64,000 nt of DNA from Chloroflexota bacterium (GTDB taxonomy: Bacteria > Chloroflexota > UBA6077 > JACCZL01): contig JADLFM010000050.1 of NCBI GenBank assembly GCA_020845495.1, positions 1 through 64,000 of the forward strand. Reading direction: 5' to 3'. Of the stretch, positions 53,858-62,761 are shown piece by piece. Position 1 is the stretch's first letter. Every line of letters begins with the position of its first letter. Position numbers and translations under genes: made by a program. The notes under the pieces are model-generated. The model saw nothing but the letters and a program-made list of their open reading frames with translations, ran no database searches and was not told where the DNA came from.

Positions 53858-55401
53858 GGGCTCGGGCGCCGCTCGAACACGACCGCCTGTCCGTCGCGAT
53901 AGGTCTCGCGCCATGCGGGCGATTCGGCGACGGCCTCCACCAGCGCGGCCTGTCCCTTGACGTCCAGCGCGAGTTGATCGACACCGTAGCGATCGAGCAG
54001 CCGCTCCCAGGTCACATGTCCCCGAACGATCGTCACGTAGTCCTTCCAGACCTCGGTCGGGTGCAGTTCGAAGCGGTTGTCGATGAAGACCGGGCGTTCG
54101 GGGCCGAGGCGCCAGCCGAAGTACGCTCCCCAGTTCGTGGCGTTGAAGAGGTGACCCGGTGTGGGGTGCGCCGCCAGATACTCCGCGACCGCGATCGGCG
54201 TCTCGGCATCGACGAGTGCCGTACGGGCGGGCGGCAGGGGTAACTGCTCGCGCCACCAGGGCAGGCAAGCCGCGGCCGCGAGCGCAAAGGTGGCGAGTAG
54301 GGCGGCGTTGAGCGCTGGCATACCCAGGGCGAGTGGCGGGAGCGCCCGGCCCCGTCGGGCGCACAGGGTAGTCAGCAGATCGGTTGCAGCCCGGGCAACG
54401 TACGGCACCAGGACGAGCGACCACCACAGCACGTGCCGGACCGCCTGGACGCCCAGGACCGCGAACAGCACCAGCAGCAAGCCTTCGCCGAGGCGGGGGC
54501 GCCGGCCGCTCGCCAACAACCCGACGACCAGAAGAACGCTGCTGTAGAACAGCGCGCCGTAGCCCGTTCGGATGGCAGGCGCCCCCCATTCGGTACCGAG
54601 GACCCCTACCTCTGGGCCGACCGCATTAAAGAGGACAGCGTCGCCGACGTAGCGGGTCAAGTCTAGACCGAAGGGGTTCAGCAGCGGCGCGGGCGCGCAC
54701 ACGGCGGCCAGTAGGAGCGACCGTTCAAACGGTGCTCGCTCACCTGTGCGCCACCATCCCCAGGCGGCGTCCACCAGTCCCGCCGCGAGGAGCGGGTAGG
54801 CCAGGACGAACGAGCCGTGCAGGTTGGCCCAGACAGCGACCACCAGGCCCAGGCCGAGCCGACCGGCAAGCGATCTCGGCGGAGCGAGCGCGGCGCCAAG
54901 TACCAGCAGGAAGGGCACGAGCGTCAGCATCTGGGCGCGCACCGCGAGGCCCGGCACGAACAGGACGGTCGCCAATGCGCTCACCACGCTGGCGACACGC
55001 AGATCGGCGCCAGCCCGGACGCAGAGTCGGAGCAGTAGCAGGACGCCGGCGATCGCGACCACTGAGCGCAGGGCGAGGCTCAACTCGACGCCGCCGGTAT
55101 CGTGGACGAGCGAGAGCGCGACTCGGGCGAGCCACTGGCCATCCGGGAACGGCCCGCGGAGTGGCGTGTAGACCAGCACTTCGGGAGGCGTTAGATGGCC
55201 GGACGCGCGAATCAGCGCCCCAAGCTCGATCGTCCACCAGTAGTCGATTGCCTCAATTGGCAGGAGCGCGCTCCCGAGCGCCGCCGCGACGACGGCGAGC
55301 CCCGCCCAGACATGGGACAGGCCAGGATAGGGAAGCCTTCCGAGCAGAAGGGTCGGACTGAGCCGCCGGGCAGGCGGCGCGTGGGAGGCCGCCCAGACCA
55401 T
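53854..55401 (-). CDS. Polytopic membrane protein, GT-C-like with soluble tail
   Basis: A 515-aa protein with about 10-11 spans and a C-terminal extracytoplasmic domain of roughly 110 aa (from about residue 395). IDYWWTIELGALI near the first span and VWANLHGSFVLAYPLL in the middle are common in oligosaccharyltransferase-like GT-C proteins. The tail contains NWGAYFGWRLGPERPVFIDNRFELHP, another family hallmark. It starts at ATG 55401 behind AAGGGGG and lies 13 nt after a small zinc-ribbon gene. Confidence 0.75.
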   Translation of the reverse strand: MVWAASHAPPARRLSPTLLLGRLPYPGLSHVWAGLAVVAAALGSALLPIEAIDYWWTIELGALIRASGHLTPPEVLVYTPLRGPFPDGQWLARVALSLVHDTGGVELSLALRSVVAIAGVLLLLRLCVRAGADLRVASVVSALATVLFVPGLAVRAQMLTLVPFLLVLGAALAPPRSLAGRLGLGLVVAVWANLHGSFVLAYPLLAAGLVDAAWGWWRTGERAPFERSLLLAAVCAPAPLLNPFGLDLTRYVGDAVLFNAVGPEVGVLGTEWGAPAIRTGYGALFYSSVLLVVGLLASGRRPRLGEGLLLVLFAVLGVQAVRHVLWWSLVLVPYVARAATDLLTTLCARRGRALPPLALGMPALNAALLATFALAAAACLPWWREQLPLPPARTALVDAETPIAVAEYLAAHPTPGHLFNATNWGAYFGWRLGPERPVFIDNRFELHPTEVWKDYVTIVRGHVTWERLLDRYGVDQLALDVKGQAALVEAVAESPAWRETYRDGQAVVFERRPSP

Positions 55402-55414
55402 ATCGTCCCCCTTC

Positions 55415-55615
55415 TCAGGCGTTGCCGAGCACTCCGGGCCTCGGGGCGAACAGGTGGCTGCACGAGCAACAGCGATAAATCGGCATGAGCTGTGATGCGT
55501 AGAACGGGCTCATCCCGAGCATGACGAAGTCCCGCATTGGCTGCTCGCGCTCGCAGCGCGGACAGGTCATGGTGCGGGCATCGACGTTGACGAGTGTTGG
55601 CGTCCGGTGGTCCAT
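55415..55615 (-). CDS. Small zinc-ribbon protein
   Basis: A 66-aa protein with two Cys pairs, CPRC (residues 18-21) and CCSC (about 49-52), spaced as a zinc ribbon. A conserved-looking DFVMLGMSPFYASQLMPIY lies between. The GGGAG site before ATG 55615 and the short 13-nt gap to the next gene support it. Its role is unknown; it may be a nucleic-acid or protein-binding accessory of the membrane proteins. Confidence 0.65.
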   Translation of the reverse strand: MDHRTPTLVNVDARTMTCPRCEREQPMRDFVMLGMSPFYASQLMPIYRCCSCSHLFAPRPGVLGNA

Positions 55616-55731
55616 TCGGGCTCCCGAGCGGGCGAGGTGGCTCCACTCGATTCAACGCGAGGGCGGCGATGGGAGTGACGCCCAGCCCACTGGCAGCCGG
55701 CTCAGGAGATCTGCCGCCGACTCGAGTCGTG

Positions 55732-55828
55732 TCAAAGGTGGCTGGCTGCGCCGCGGACCGGGCCGCCGGTGCTGCTCTCCACGTGTACTCTGCCCGGCTG
55801 GCTGTCTCGAAGGTGGCTGGCTGCGCCG
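55732..55828. repeat. 22-bp direct repeat, 75-bp period
   Basis: A 22-nt block ending AAGGTGGCTGGCTGCGCCG occurs at 55732-55753 and 55807-55828 with one mismatch. It lies in a 300-bp gap (55616-55914) where I see no gene. Confidence 0.8.
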
Positions 55829-55914
55829 AGTGACGGGGCTCAACCGGCGGCCGGTGGTAATGCCGGGAGTCGAGGGCGCGGACGACGACCGGCCGCTCAG
55901 ACGATGGCCGGCGG

Positions 55915-56163
55915 CTACGCCGTACGGCGTATGCGGCGGGACGACGCCAGGAACCAGATCCGGTCTCGGGACTGGCGGAGCCAGGTTGGGTCAGGTTCGT
56001 GAGACGGCGCCTGGCGGAGCGCGTCAGCGATCTCGAGCAGTGATAGCAACTCGCCGCCGTTCGGGACGCCCTCCAGGCAGACATCCAGACTGCCGCCTGT
56101 TTCCAGGAGGTCCAGACTGCGTGCCAGACTGCCTGCAAGCGCCTCATCGAACGGTTCATCCAT
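55915..56163 (-). CDS. Small acidic protein, anti-sigma/DUF5667-leader-like
   Basis: An 82-aa protein. MDEPFDEALAGSLARSLDLLETGGSLDVCLEGVPNGGELLSLLEIADALRQAP recalls the N-terminal helical segment found in many Chloroflexota exported or anti-sigma-like proteins (D..L..L..G.SL..CL...P..A.EL..LL..A..L). Here the protein ends after that segment. GGAGGGT lies 8-10 nt before the ATG. It could be a truncated or stand-alone version; the function is unknown. Confidence 0.6.
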   Translation of the reverse strand: MDEPFDEALAGSLARSLDLLETGGSLDVCLEGVPNGGELLSLLEIADALRQAPSHEPDPTWLRQSRDRIWFLASSRRIRRTA

Positions 56164-56400
56164 GGTCGCGGCACCCTCCAGCTACTGAAACGGATGCAAG
56201 CGGATAACGGGGATTGCTCGTTGCACCCAGTCTGGCCGGCAGGCTGTCGCACCGGCTCGTGCGGCAGGGCGGGCCGATGCCCGCTTTGCCGCCACGTCCA
56301 CCCCCTATCATCACAGGGGGTGGGTCGCCCGCCGCGTAGATCGCCCGCCGCATGGCTCACCCGTCGTCCCCAGGCCGTCGCCGAGGGCTCATCTTGCCCA

Positions 56401-56409
56401 TGCTATACT
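56401..56409 (+). promoter_or_regulatory. Extended -10 promoter of the ABC importer operon
   Basis: TGCTATACT is an extended -10 (TGn followed by TATACT), 48 nt before the first permease start. No good -35 is present, which is acceptable for an extended -10. Confidence 0.45.
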
Positions 56410-56457
56410 CGACGGTCTGAATCGTGCAGGTATCGCGCCACGGAGCGGGAACTACTG

Positions 56458-57438
56458 ATGACCCAAAGCTCACATACGCTGCCGGCTGGTCGCCCGGCGG
56501 CAGTCAGTCAAGCTGGCGCCCCGGGATCGACAGCCCTCACCTTGCGGCGCATGCTGGGCCGTGACTGGATGAGCGCATGGATGTTCCTGGCGCCCTGTAT
56601 GGTCGTGCTGGTCGGCCTGATTGCCTATCCGTTCTTCTCGGCGATCCTGCTCAGCTTTCAGGCGAAACTCGTAGGTGCACCCGGCACCTGGGTTGGGCTC
56701 AAGAACTACAACGAGTTGTTGTTCGGTAATGACGTCGGCATCGTCTTCCGGCAGTCAGTCTTCGTGTCGTTCGTCTACGTCGCGGCCAGCCAGACCCTCA
56801 AGCTGATCCTCGGGATGACGATGGCGCTGCTCCTGCATGAGACGTTTCCTGGGCGGACCGTCATTCGCGGCATCTTCTTCATTCCCTGGGCGATCCCGAC
56901 GCTGATCTCGGGCCTGACCTGGAAGTGGATGTACGACGGCACCCAGGTCGGCCTGCTGAACATGATCGTACTGCGGACGGGGCTCAGCCACGACCTGGTG
57001 CAGTGGCTCGGAAACTACAATCTGGCCATCTGGTCGGTCGTCATTGCCGTCGTCTGGGCCAGCACGCCGTTCTGGGCGATGATGCTGCTGGCAGGGCTCC
57101 AGTCGATTTCCTCCGAGCTCTACGAGGCGGCTGAGATCGACGGCGCGAACGTCTTTCAGCGCTTCCGCAACATCACGTTGCCGGGCGTGAGTAACATCAT
57201 GATCATCACGGCGATGCTTTCGACCATCTGGACGGCGAATAGCATCAACTTCGTGTACATCCTGACCGGTGGCGGCCCGGCGAACGCCACGATGATCTTC
57301 CCGCTGCTTGCCTATCAGGTTGGCGTGGCCGGCGCACAGCGCCTTGGTATGGGTGCAACGGTATCGCTGTTCTTCTTTCCGGTGTTCCTGATCTTGATCT
57401 ACTTCCTGACCAAGCGGATGCTGGCAGACGAGCGGTAA
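56458..57438 (+). CDS. ABC sugar-type importer permease (MalF-like)
   Basis: A 326-aa inner-membrane permease of the carbohydrate uptake (CUT1) type, six spans. The cytoplasmic EAA loop is clear: ELYEAAEIDGANVFQRFRNITLPG. The second permease follows after 57 nt and the binding protein after it. A GGGA site precedes the ATG. The ligand is not predictable, and no ATPase gene is in the operon. Confidence 0.9.
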   Translation: MTQSSHTLPAGRPAAVSQAGAPGSTALTLRRMLGRDWMSAWMFLAPCMVVLVGLIAYPFFSAILLSFQAKLVGAPGTWVGLKNYNELLFGNDVGIVFRQSVFVSFVYVAASQTLKLILGMTMALLLHETFPGRTVIRGIFFIPWAIPTLISGLTWKWMYDGTQVGLLNMIVLRTGLSHDLVQWLGNYNLAIWSVVIAVVWASTPFWAMMLLAGLQSISSELYEAAEIDGANVFQRFRNITLPGVSNIMIITAMLSTIWTANSINFVYILTGGGPANATMIFPLLAYQVGVAGAQRLGMGATVSLFFFPVFLILIYFLTKRMLADER

Positions 57439-57495
57439 CCGACACGCGGACCGGCGTGCGTCCCGTACCTGGGGCGCCCGTACACCTATGAGGAC

Positions 57496-58347
57496 ATGAT
57501 GGCGATTGCGATGTCGCGCCGGCGGGCGCGCCGAACGAAGTCGATCGTGGTGCTGATTGGCCTGATCCTGTTCGGTATCTGGACGTTGACGCCGCTCTAC
57601 TGGATCGTCGTGACGTCGGTCAAGCCGAATCTGCTCATCTACCGAGAGCCGGCATTCTTCCCGAGTCAGGTGACGTTCGAGCACTACCAGAAGGTGCTCT
57701 TCGATACGCTCTTCCTCAACTACGTCAAGAACAGCTTTCTCGTCACGCTGGTGACGACCATCTGCTCGATGGTCGTCGGGACGTTCGCAGCCTACGCCAT
57801 CAGTCGCCTCCAGTTCACGGGGCGGCAGTGGGTGGCGCGGTCGGTTGTGGTGACCTATCTGGTGCCGGTGTCGCTGCTGTTCATCCCGATGTTCCAGGTC
57901 GTCTACACCCTGGGCTTGATGGATAACATCGTCGGGCTGATGGTCACCTATCTGACGTTCACGGTGCCGTTTGCGACCTGGACGATGCTCGGGTACTTCC
58001 GCAACGTACCGTTCGAGCTCGAAGACGCAGCCCTCGTCGACGGCTGCTCGCGGGTGCAGTCGCTGTTCCTGGTGATGCTGCCGCTCGCGCTACCGGCGCT
58101 GGCGGTCGTGGCGTTGTTCTCGTTCACGCTATCGTGGAACGAGTTCCTGTACGCGCTGGTGTTCATCGGAAGCGACTCGCAGAAGACGCTCACCCTCGGC
58201 CTGATCGGCCTGGTGCGCGGCGACACATTCCCCTGGGGACCAATGATGGCGGCATCCCTGCTTGGTGCTCTGCCGCCTGTTGTGGTCTACATCGTCTCTC
58301 AGCGGTGGGTCGTGACCGGCCTCTCCGCTGGGGGTGTCAAGGGATAA
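57496..58347 (+). CDS. ABC sugar-type importer permease (MalG-like)
   Basis: Second CUT1-type permease, 283 aa, with six spans. The EAA loop reads ELEDAALVDGCSRVQSLFLVMLPLALP. The FPSQVTFEHYQKVLFDTLFLNYVKNS segment before TM2 is also typical. Two adjacent ATGs (57496, 57499) can start it. It ends 14 nt before the binding-protein gene. Confidence 0.9.
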   Translation: MMAIAMSRRRARRTKSIVVLIGLILFGIWTLTPLYWIVVTSVKPNLLIYREPAFFPSQVTFEHYQKVLFDTLFLNYVKNSFLVTLVTTICSMVVGTFAAYAISRLQFTGRQWVARSVVVTYLVPVSLLFIPMFQVVYTLGLMDNIVGLMVTYLTFTVPFATWTMLGYFRNVPFELEDAALVDGCSRVQSLFLVMLPLALPALAVVALFSFTLSWNEFLYALVFIGSDSQKTLTLGLIGLVRGDTFPWGPMMAASLLGALPPVVVYIVSQRWVVTGLSAGGVKG

Positions 58348-58361
58348 AGGGAGGAGATCGC

Positions 58362-59912
58362 GTGGCATCTCGAGGACCCCGTATCCTGGCACGCAGGGAC
58401 TTCCTGCGCTTCCTTGCCGCCGGCGCCGGCGTCCTGGCCGCCGCCTGTTCGTCCAGTTCCGCTCCAGCGCCTGCCGCGACGAGTAAGCCCGCCGCGAGCA
58501 ATCCGACCAGCAAGCCCGCTGAGACCAAGCCGGCCGTGGGAGCTTCGCCCGCCGCTGGCGCGTCGCCGGCTGCGGCTGCCTCGCCGGCCGCGGGGGCATC
58601 ACCCGCCGCTTCCCCTGCCGCTGGTGCTTCGCCGGCTGCGTCGAGTGGTGGGCAGGCCGCGCCGTTCACTGCCACGTCAAACGGCACGAAGCTCACCATC
58701 TGGGGCTGGCAGAGCTTCACCCCTGAGGGTGACAAACTCGTCGGCGAACAGATGAAGACCTGGGGTCAGTCGAACAAGACGGACGTCGAGTACGTGGTCG
58801 TCGAGAACTCGCAGTTCCCCCAGAAGCTGGCCGCCGCCATCGAGGCGAAGGCGCCGCCCGACATCACGATGCTGACCCAGCCGGTCGACGTCATCAACTT
58901 CGCTTCGCGCGATCTGTTCGCCGACGTCACCGACCTGTGGAACTCGGTCAGCAAGCAGAAGGGCGGCTTCTACGACTACGTCAACGGGCAGTACGATATC
59001 GGCGGCAAGCAGTACGCCATCCCGTTCGAGGCCGATACGTCGCCGCTGTTTACTCGCCTCGACCTCGTCGAGAAGGCCACCGGGAAGCGCGAGCCGCCCA
59101 AGACCTTCGACGAGTTGACCGACATCTCCAAGAAGATCAATGACCCGCCATCGCTCTACTCGCTCGGTATTTGCCTCGGCCGAACGCCGGACTGCGAGGG
59201 CAATGCCGTCAACATCATCTGGAACGATGGCGGTACGTTGGTCGACCAGAGCGGCAAGCCGGCGCTGAACTCGGCCGGGACGATTGCCGCGATGACTCGG
59301 CTCAAGGGCTGGTGGGACGACAAGCTGATCCCGCCCGGCGCGACCACCTGGGACGACACCGGCAACAACTCGGCCTACCAATCGAAGCAGGCGGCCTTCG
59401 TCCAGAACCCGCCCTCGATCGTGGGCTGGATGCAGACGAACGACCCAGAGTTGCTGGCGAATACGACCATGGCGCCAGTTCCCGCTGGCAAGTCGGGCAG
59501 TTACGCCTCGGCGGGCGCGTGGTCGTGGTCGGTCTTCAACACCAGCAAGAACGTGGACGGCGCCAAAGCGCTGATCTACTACCTGATGGATCCGAAGCAA
59601 CTGGCGCCGGTCTATCAGGCGGTCGGCGGCCGTTGGTACCCGATCTACAAGGACATGTCCAAGGACGACTTCTGGACGTCCAAGCCGATCTTCAAGTTCT
59701 ACCCGGACCTTCTCAACTCCGGGCGTCCGCTCTGGTACCCGGCCAAGCCGGAGCCGAACATGCTGGCGGCGCTCGGCGAGGTCCGGACCCGGAACGTCAT
59801 TCCGGACATGGTCCAGAACATCATCGTCAAGGGCACGGCCGTCGAGCAGGCAGTGAAGACGGCCCACGACGCGATGACCGAGATCTTCAAGTCGCGCGGC
59901 GCGTCGGTCTGA
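58362..59912 (+). CDS. ABC importer solute-binding lipoprotein (family 1)
   Basis: A 516-aa extracellular binding protein. The leader combines a twin-arginine motif (ARRDFLRFLAAGAG) with a lipobox ending LAAAC, so it is probably a Tat-exported lipoprotein. An Ala/Ser/Pro linker (SPAAGASPAA repeats, residues about 40-100) precedes the mature ligand-binding domain, which starts near TKLTIWGWQSFTPEGDKL, typical of SBP family 1. It starts at GTG 58362, 6 nt after GGGAGGAG. The substrate is probably a saccharide, by family only. Confidence 0.9.
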   Translation: MASRGPRILARRDFLRFLAAGAGVLAAACSSSSAPAPAATSKPAASNPTSKPAETKPAVGASPAAGASPAAAASPAAGASPAASPAAGASPAASSGGQAAPFTATSNGTKLTIWGWQSFTPEGDKLVGEQMKTWGQSNKTDVEYVVVENSQFPQKLAAAIEAKAPPDITMLTQPVDVINFASRDLFADVTDLWNSVSKQKGGFYDYVNGQYDIGGKQYAIPFEADTSPLFTRLDLVEKATGKREPPKTFDELTDISKKINDPPSLYSLGICLGRTPDCEGNAVNIIWNDGGTLVDQSGKPALNSAGTIAAMTRLKGWWDDKLIPPGATTWDDTGNNSAYQSKQAAFVQNPPSIVGWMQTNDPELLANTTMAPVPAGKSGSYASAGAWSWSVFNTSKNVDGAKALIYYLMDPKQLAPVYQAVGGRWYPIYKDMSKDDFWTSKPIFKFYPDLLNSGRPLWYPAKPEPNMLAALGEVRTRNVIPDMVQNIIVKGTAVEQAVKTAHDAMTEIFKSRGASV

Positions 59913-59998
59913 CGAGCGCGAGTAGTAAGAGAGGGATGAGGCCAGCGTAGCGAGCCACAGCTTACGCGAGCCACACTTCTCGAGCCCGACGCAGCAAG

Positions 59999-60028
59999 GA
60001 CGGGGCCGGCGATTTCGCCGGCCCCGTC
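59999..60028. terminator. Hairpin between convergent operons
   Basis: GACGGGGCCGGC (59999-60010) pairs perfectly with GCCGGCCCCGTC (60017-60028) around a 6-nt loop. It lies between the end of the binding-protein gene and the end of the larA-like gene and may serve both directions. Confidence 0.7.
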
Positions 60029-60062
60029 GTCATGCTGACCTCTGGTCGGGTGCTGTCAGGAG

Positions 60063-61307
60063 TCAGTCGGCCTCGCCGTCGCCGAGTTGAATCGCCGACC
60101 AGGGGAAGACCGCCACACGCGTGTCTCGGCCGTGCTTCTGTCGTAGTCGATCGATCACGTCGTCCCACGCGCGGTGGAAGCTCGCACCTTCGCGCGCCTC
60201 GGGCAGCAACTCGTTCGGGTGAATGCCCGGCGCGAACACGGCTACGTCACGCGGCGCGAACATCGATGCCGGGAAGCTCCCTGTCGCCGGGACGCGCCGC
60301 TCGGGGCCGATCAGCGAATGGAAACCCGGGCCTTCGCTCGCGGCGGTGCAGGCGACGATCGTTCCCTGCTCGTGGACCGGCGGATGCGGCGCCGTCCGCC
60401 AGAGATTGAACGCCATGCTGATCTGGAGGTACTCAGAGTCCTTCGGGTATGCGGAGAAGATGCCCACGTCGGCATCCCTCGGGACGCGAGTGGCGAAGGC
60501 CCGCCGGGCGATCTTGACGGCTGCTCGGTGTGCCTCGACGACGTCCCCGACGACGAGTCCAGCGATGCCGCGCCGGCTCGTCGGCACGCTGTTGACGATC
60601 GCGCTCACGCCAGCCATCCGCGCCGCTTCCTCCATCTGGAGCCGGGCCGGGCTCGCGTCGACGGCCAGCGCCGTGGCTGGACCGCTCGGGCCGTGCAAGT
60701 CGTAGCACGTTTCGATACTGGCAACGCCCGGTACCACGAGCTTTGCGCCACCCCCGAAGCCCGGGGTCCCGTGCGGGAACAGGCTGCCGACCAGGATCTT
60801 GACCTCCCCGGCCAGGAAGTCGCGATTCAGCGAGACCCGGATGCCGCCGCTGGTCGTGCCGACGTAGTCGCAGCGGTCCCAGGAAAAGTGGTTTACGACG
60901 CGGACGGTTGAGACGACCTCCTCGCCAAGCTTCTTGACGAAATCTTCGCGAGTAAGCTGGCGGTGGTTCGCCACTCCGATGATGATCGTCACCGCGTCCC
61001 GCGAGATGCCGGCAGCCCCGAGCTCGGCCAGGATGCGTGGGACGAGCCGATCGGCCGGCGTCGGGCGGCTGAGGTCGTCGACCACGATTGACGCCGAGCG
61101 CTTGCCGCGCGCCAACTCGGCGATTGTGGGCGTGCCGATCGGCGCGGCAAACGCCTGACGGATACCGTCCTCCCCGACATCCGGCCCGTCAGTGGATGGG
61201 TAGACCCGAACCTGCCACTCCTCCGGAAAGGTCAGATCCATGGTCGTATCGCCGAAGTAGGCGGCCCATGGAATCCCGACGGTTGTGCCACGTGCTGCAA
61301 CGGCCAT
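60063..61307 (-). CDS. LarA-family (nickel-pincer) hydroxyacid racemase/epimerase
   Basis: A 414-aa DUF2088/LarA protein. LarA uses a nickel-pincer nucleotide cofactor to invert alpha-hydroxyacids. The blocks that hold the cofactor are present: DDLSRPTP (77-84), NHRQLT (H115), and PHGTPGFGGGAK (H179 and the pincer-forming K189). ATG 61307 follows GGAGGGA. No larB, larC or larE is nearby, so the cofactor genes must be elsewhere. The actual substrate may be another hydroxyacid or sugar acid, given the adjacent sugar importer. Confidence 0.88.
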   Translation of the reverse strand: MAVAARGTTVGIPWAAYFGDTTMDLTFPEEWQVRVYPSTDGPDVGEDGIRQAFAAPIGTPTIAELARGKRSASIVVDDLSRPTPADRLVPRILAELGAAGISRDAVTIIIGVANHRQLTREDFVKKLGEEVVSTVRVVNHFSWDRCDYVGTTSGGIRVSLNRDFLAGEVKILVGSLFPHGTPGFGGGAKLVVPGVASIETCYDLHGPSGPATALAVDASPARLQMEEAARMAGVSAIVNSVPTSRRGIAGLVVGDVVEAHRAAVKIARRAFATRVPRDADVGIFSAYPKDSEYLQISMAFNLWRTAPHPPVHEQGTIVACTAASEGPGFHSLIGPERRVPATGSFPASMFAPRDVAVFAPGIHPNELLPEAREGASFHRAWDDVIDRLRQKHGRDTRVAVFPWSAIQLGDGEAD

Positions 61308-61489
61308 TGGCAGTCCCTCCGTGTTGGGCGGCAGTATAGCAGCGTGGCCGGGCCGCTCCTGGCATCGCGTCGAGGCGTGCGACGGCAGAGCGTGGCTGAA
61401 CGTGGTATCAGTTGGGCGCGCGGTGAGGGCCGGCCGATGCTGGGCGGACCGCCGGTACGAGCATCGACCGGCACGCGCGGGGAGGGCAT

Positions 61490-62548
61490 GTGAACGCTGA
61501 CGCGCCCCACGTCATGACTGTGCTCGGGCCGATCCCACCGGCACAACTCGGGCGGACGCTCATCCACGAGCACCTGTTGTTCAACCTGGAGAGCTATCTG
61601 CACCCCGTCCGTGACCCTGCTGAGGCGCACCTCGCCGAAGCGCCCATGACGCTCGAAAATCTCTGGTGGGTCCGCGAGCACCCGATGGCGAGCCGGCAGA
61701 ACCTCGTGCAGGCTGATCCGGCGCTCGCGGCGGCCGAGGCAGCGCGTTTCAAGGCAGCCGGAGGCGGTACGATCGTCGACGTGTCCAGCCACGGTCTGGC
61801 CCGCGATGCCGCTGGCCTGCGCCAGATCGCCGAGCGGACCGGCCTGAACGTCGTTGCCGGCACTGGCTACTACGTCGGCATCTCGCATCCGCCAGGGCTG
61901 GCGTCGCGCTCGGTCGAAGACCTGACCGAGGAGATGGTCGGCGACATCGAAAACGGGATCGAGGGGACTGGCGTTCGGGCTGGCGTCATCGGTGAGATTG
62001 GCACCTCCGAGCCGCTGTTTGAGAGCGAGCGGCTCGTGCTGCGGGCTGCCGCGCGGGCGCAGCGACGGACCGGTGTGGCGATGGTCGTGCATCCTGCGCC
62101 GCAGCACCATAGCGCGGCCGAGTTCGGCCGCTGGCTCGACATTCTTGAGGATGAAGGCGCGATCCCGTCCAAGGTCGTCCTCAGCCATCTCGAGGCGCGC
62201 TTGCGCGATGCGCCGGATGACTTCGCAGTGCTGGCACGACGAGGGTACGTCCTGGCCCTCGATACCTGGGGAAACACCTGCTACTACGAGTCGCGCGGCT
62301 ACGCCATGCCGAGCGATGATCAACGGATCGCGCTGCTGACCCGCCTCGTTCGCGACGGGCTCGGCGACCATCTGGTGCTCGCGCAAGACGTCTGCTACCG
62401 GCACGCGCTGACGGCCTACGGCGGCCCTGGCTACGCACACCTGCTCCGCGATTTGTGGCCGCGCCTGCTGGCGGCCGGGATCCCGTCCGAGACGCTTGAC
62501 CGCATGCTCGCCGACAACCCACGCCGAGCGTTGACGGTTGGCGCCTGA
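61490..62548 (+). CDS. Phosphotriesterase-family metal-dependent hydrolase
   Basis: A 352-aa amidohydrolase-superfamily barrel of the phosphotriesterase/PLL type. The first metal site HEHL is at H26 and H28. Further family blocks are GGGTIVDVSSHG, VIGEIGTS (in place of the strand with the bridging ligand), MVVHPAP and LSHLEARL. It starts at GTG 61490, behind GGAGGG. Family members hydrolyse lactones, phosphotriesters or carboxylic esters. A lactonase role would fit the neighbouring hydroxyacid racemase and sugar importer, but that is inference. Confidence 0.87.
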   Translation: MNADAPHVMTVLGPIPPAQLGRTLIHEHLLFNLESYLHPVRDPAEAHLAEAPMTLENLWWVREHPMASRQNLVQADPALAAAEAARFKAAGGGTIVDVSSHGLARDAAGLRQIAERTGLNVVAGTGYYVGISHPPGLASRSVEDLTEEMVGDIENGIEGTGVRAGVIGEIGTSEPLFESERLVLRAAARAQRRTGVAMVVHPAPQHHSAAEFGRWLDILEDEGAIPSKVVLSHLEARLRDAPDDFAVLARRGYVLALDTWGNTCYYESRGYAMPSDDQRIALLTRLVRDGLGDHLVLAQDVCYRHALTAYGGPGYAHLLRDLWPRLLAAGIPSETLDRMLADNPRRALTVGA

Positions 62549-62679
62549 TCTACGGTAGGCTGGGACTCGGCTGTCGTCGCCCCCGGAGGCGGCGTGTGCC
62601 GATCGAGGCTGCCTGGAAGGTTTCGGGCGTCCCGCTGCACGCCAAGGGCTGTTTCGAGCGGCTTGTGATGCACACGGTA

Positions 62680-62708
62680 TAGACAGGCCGGGCGGAAGGC
62701 TCTATGAT
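62680..62708 (+). promoter_or_regulatory. Sigma-70-type promoter of the LPRTG protein gene
   Basis: A -35 TAGACA (5/6 match, 62680-62685) and -10 TATGAT (62703-62708) are 17 bp apart, giving a leader of about 47 nt before the GTG start. Confidence 0.65.
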
Positions 62709-62761
62709 CGGCCGGGGCTAGCCGCACGCCCTGACTTGCTTGTGTCATCGGAGGTGGAACT

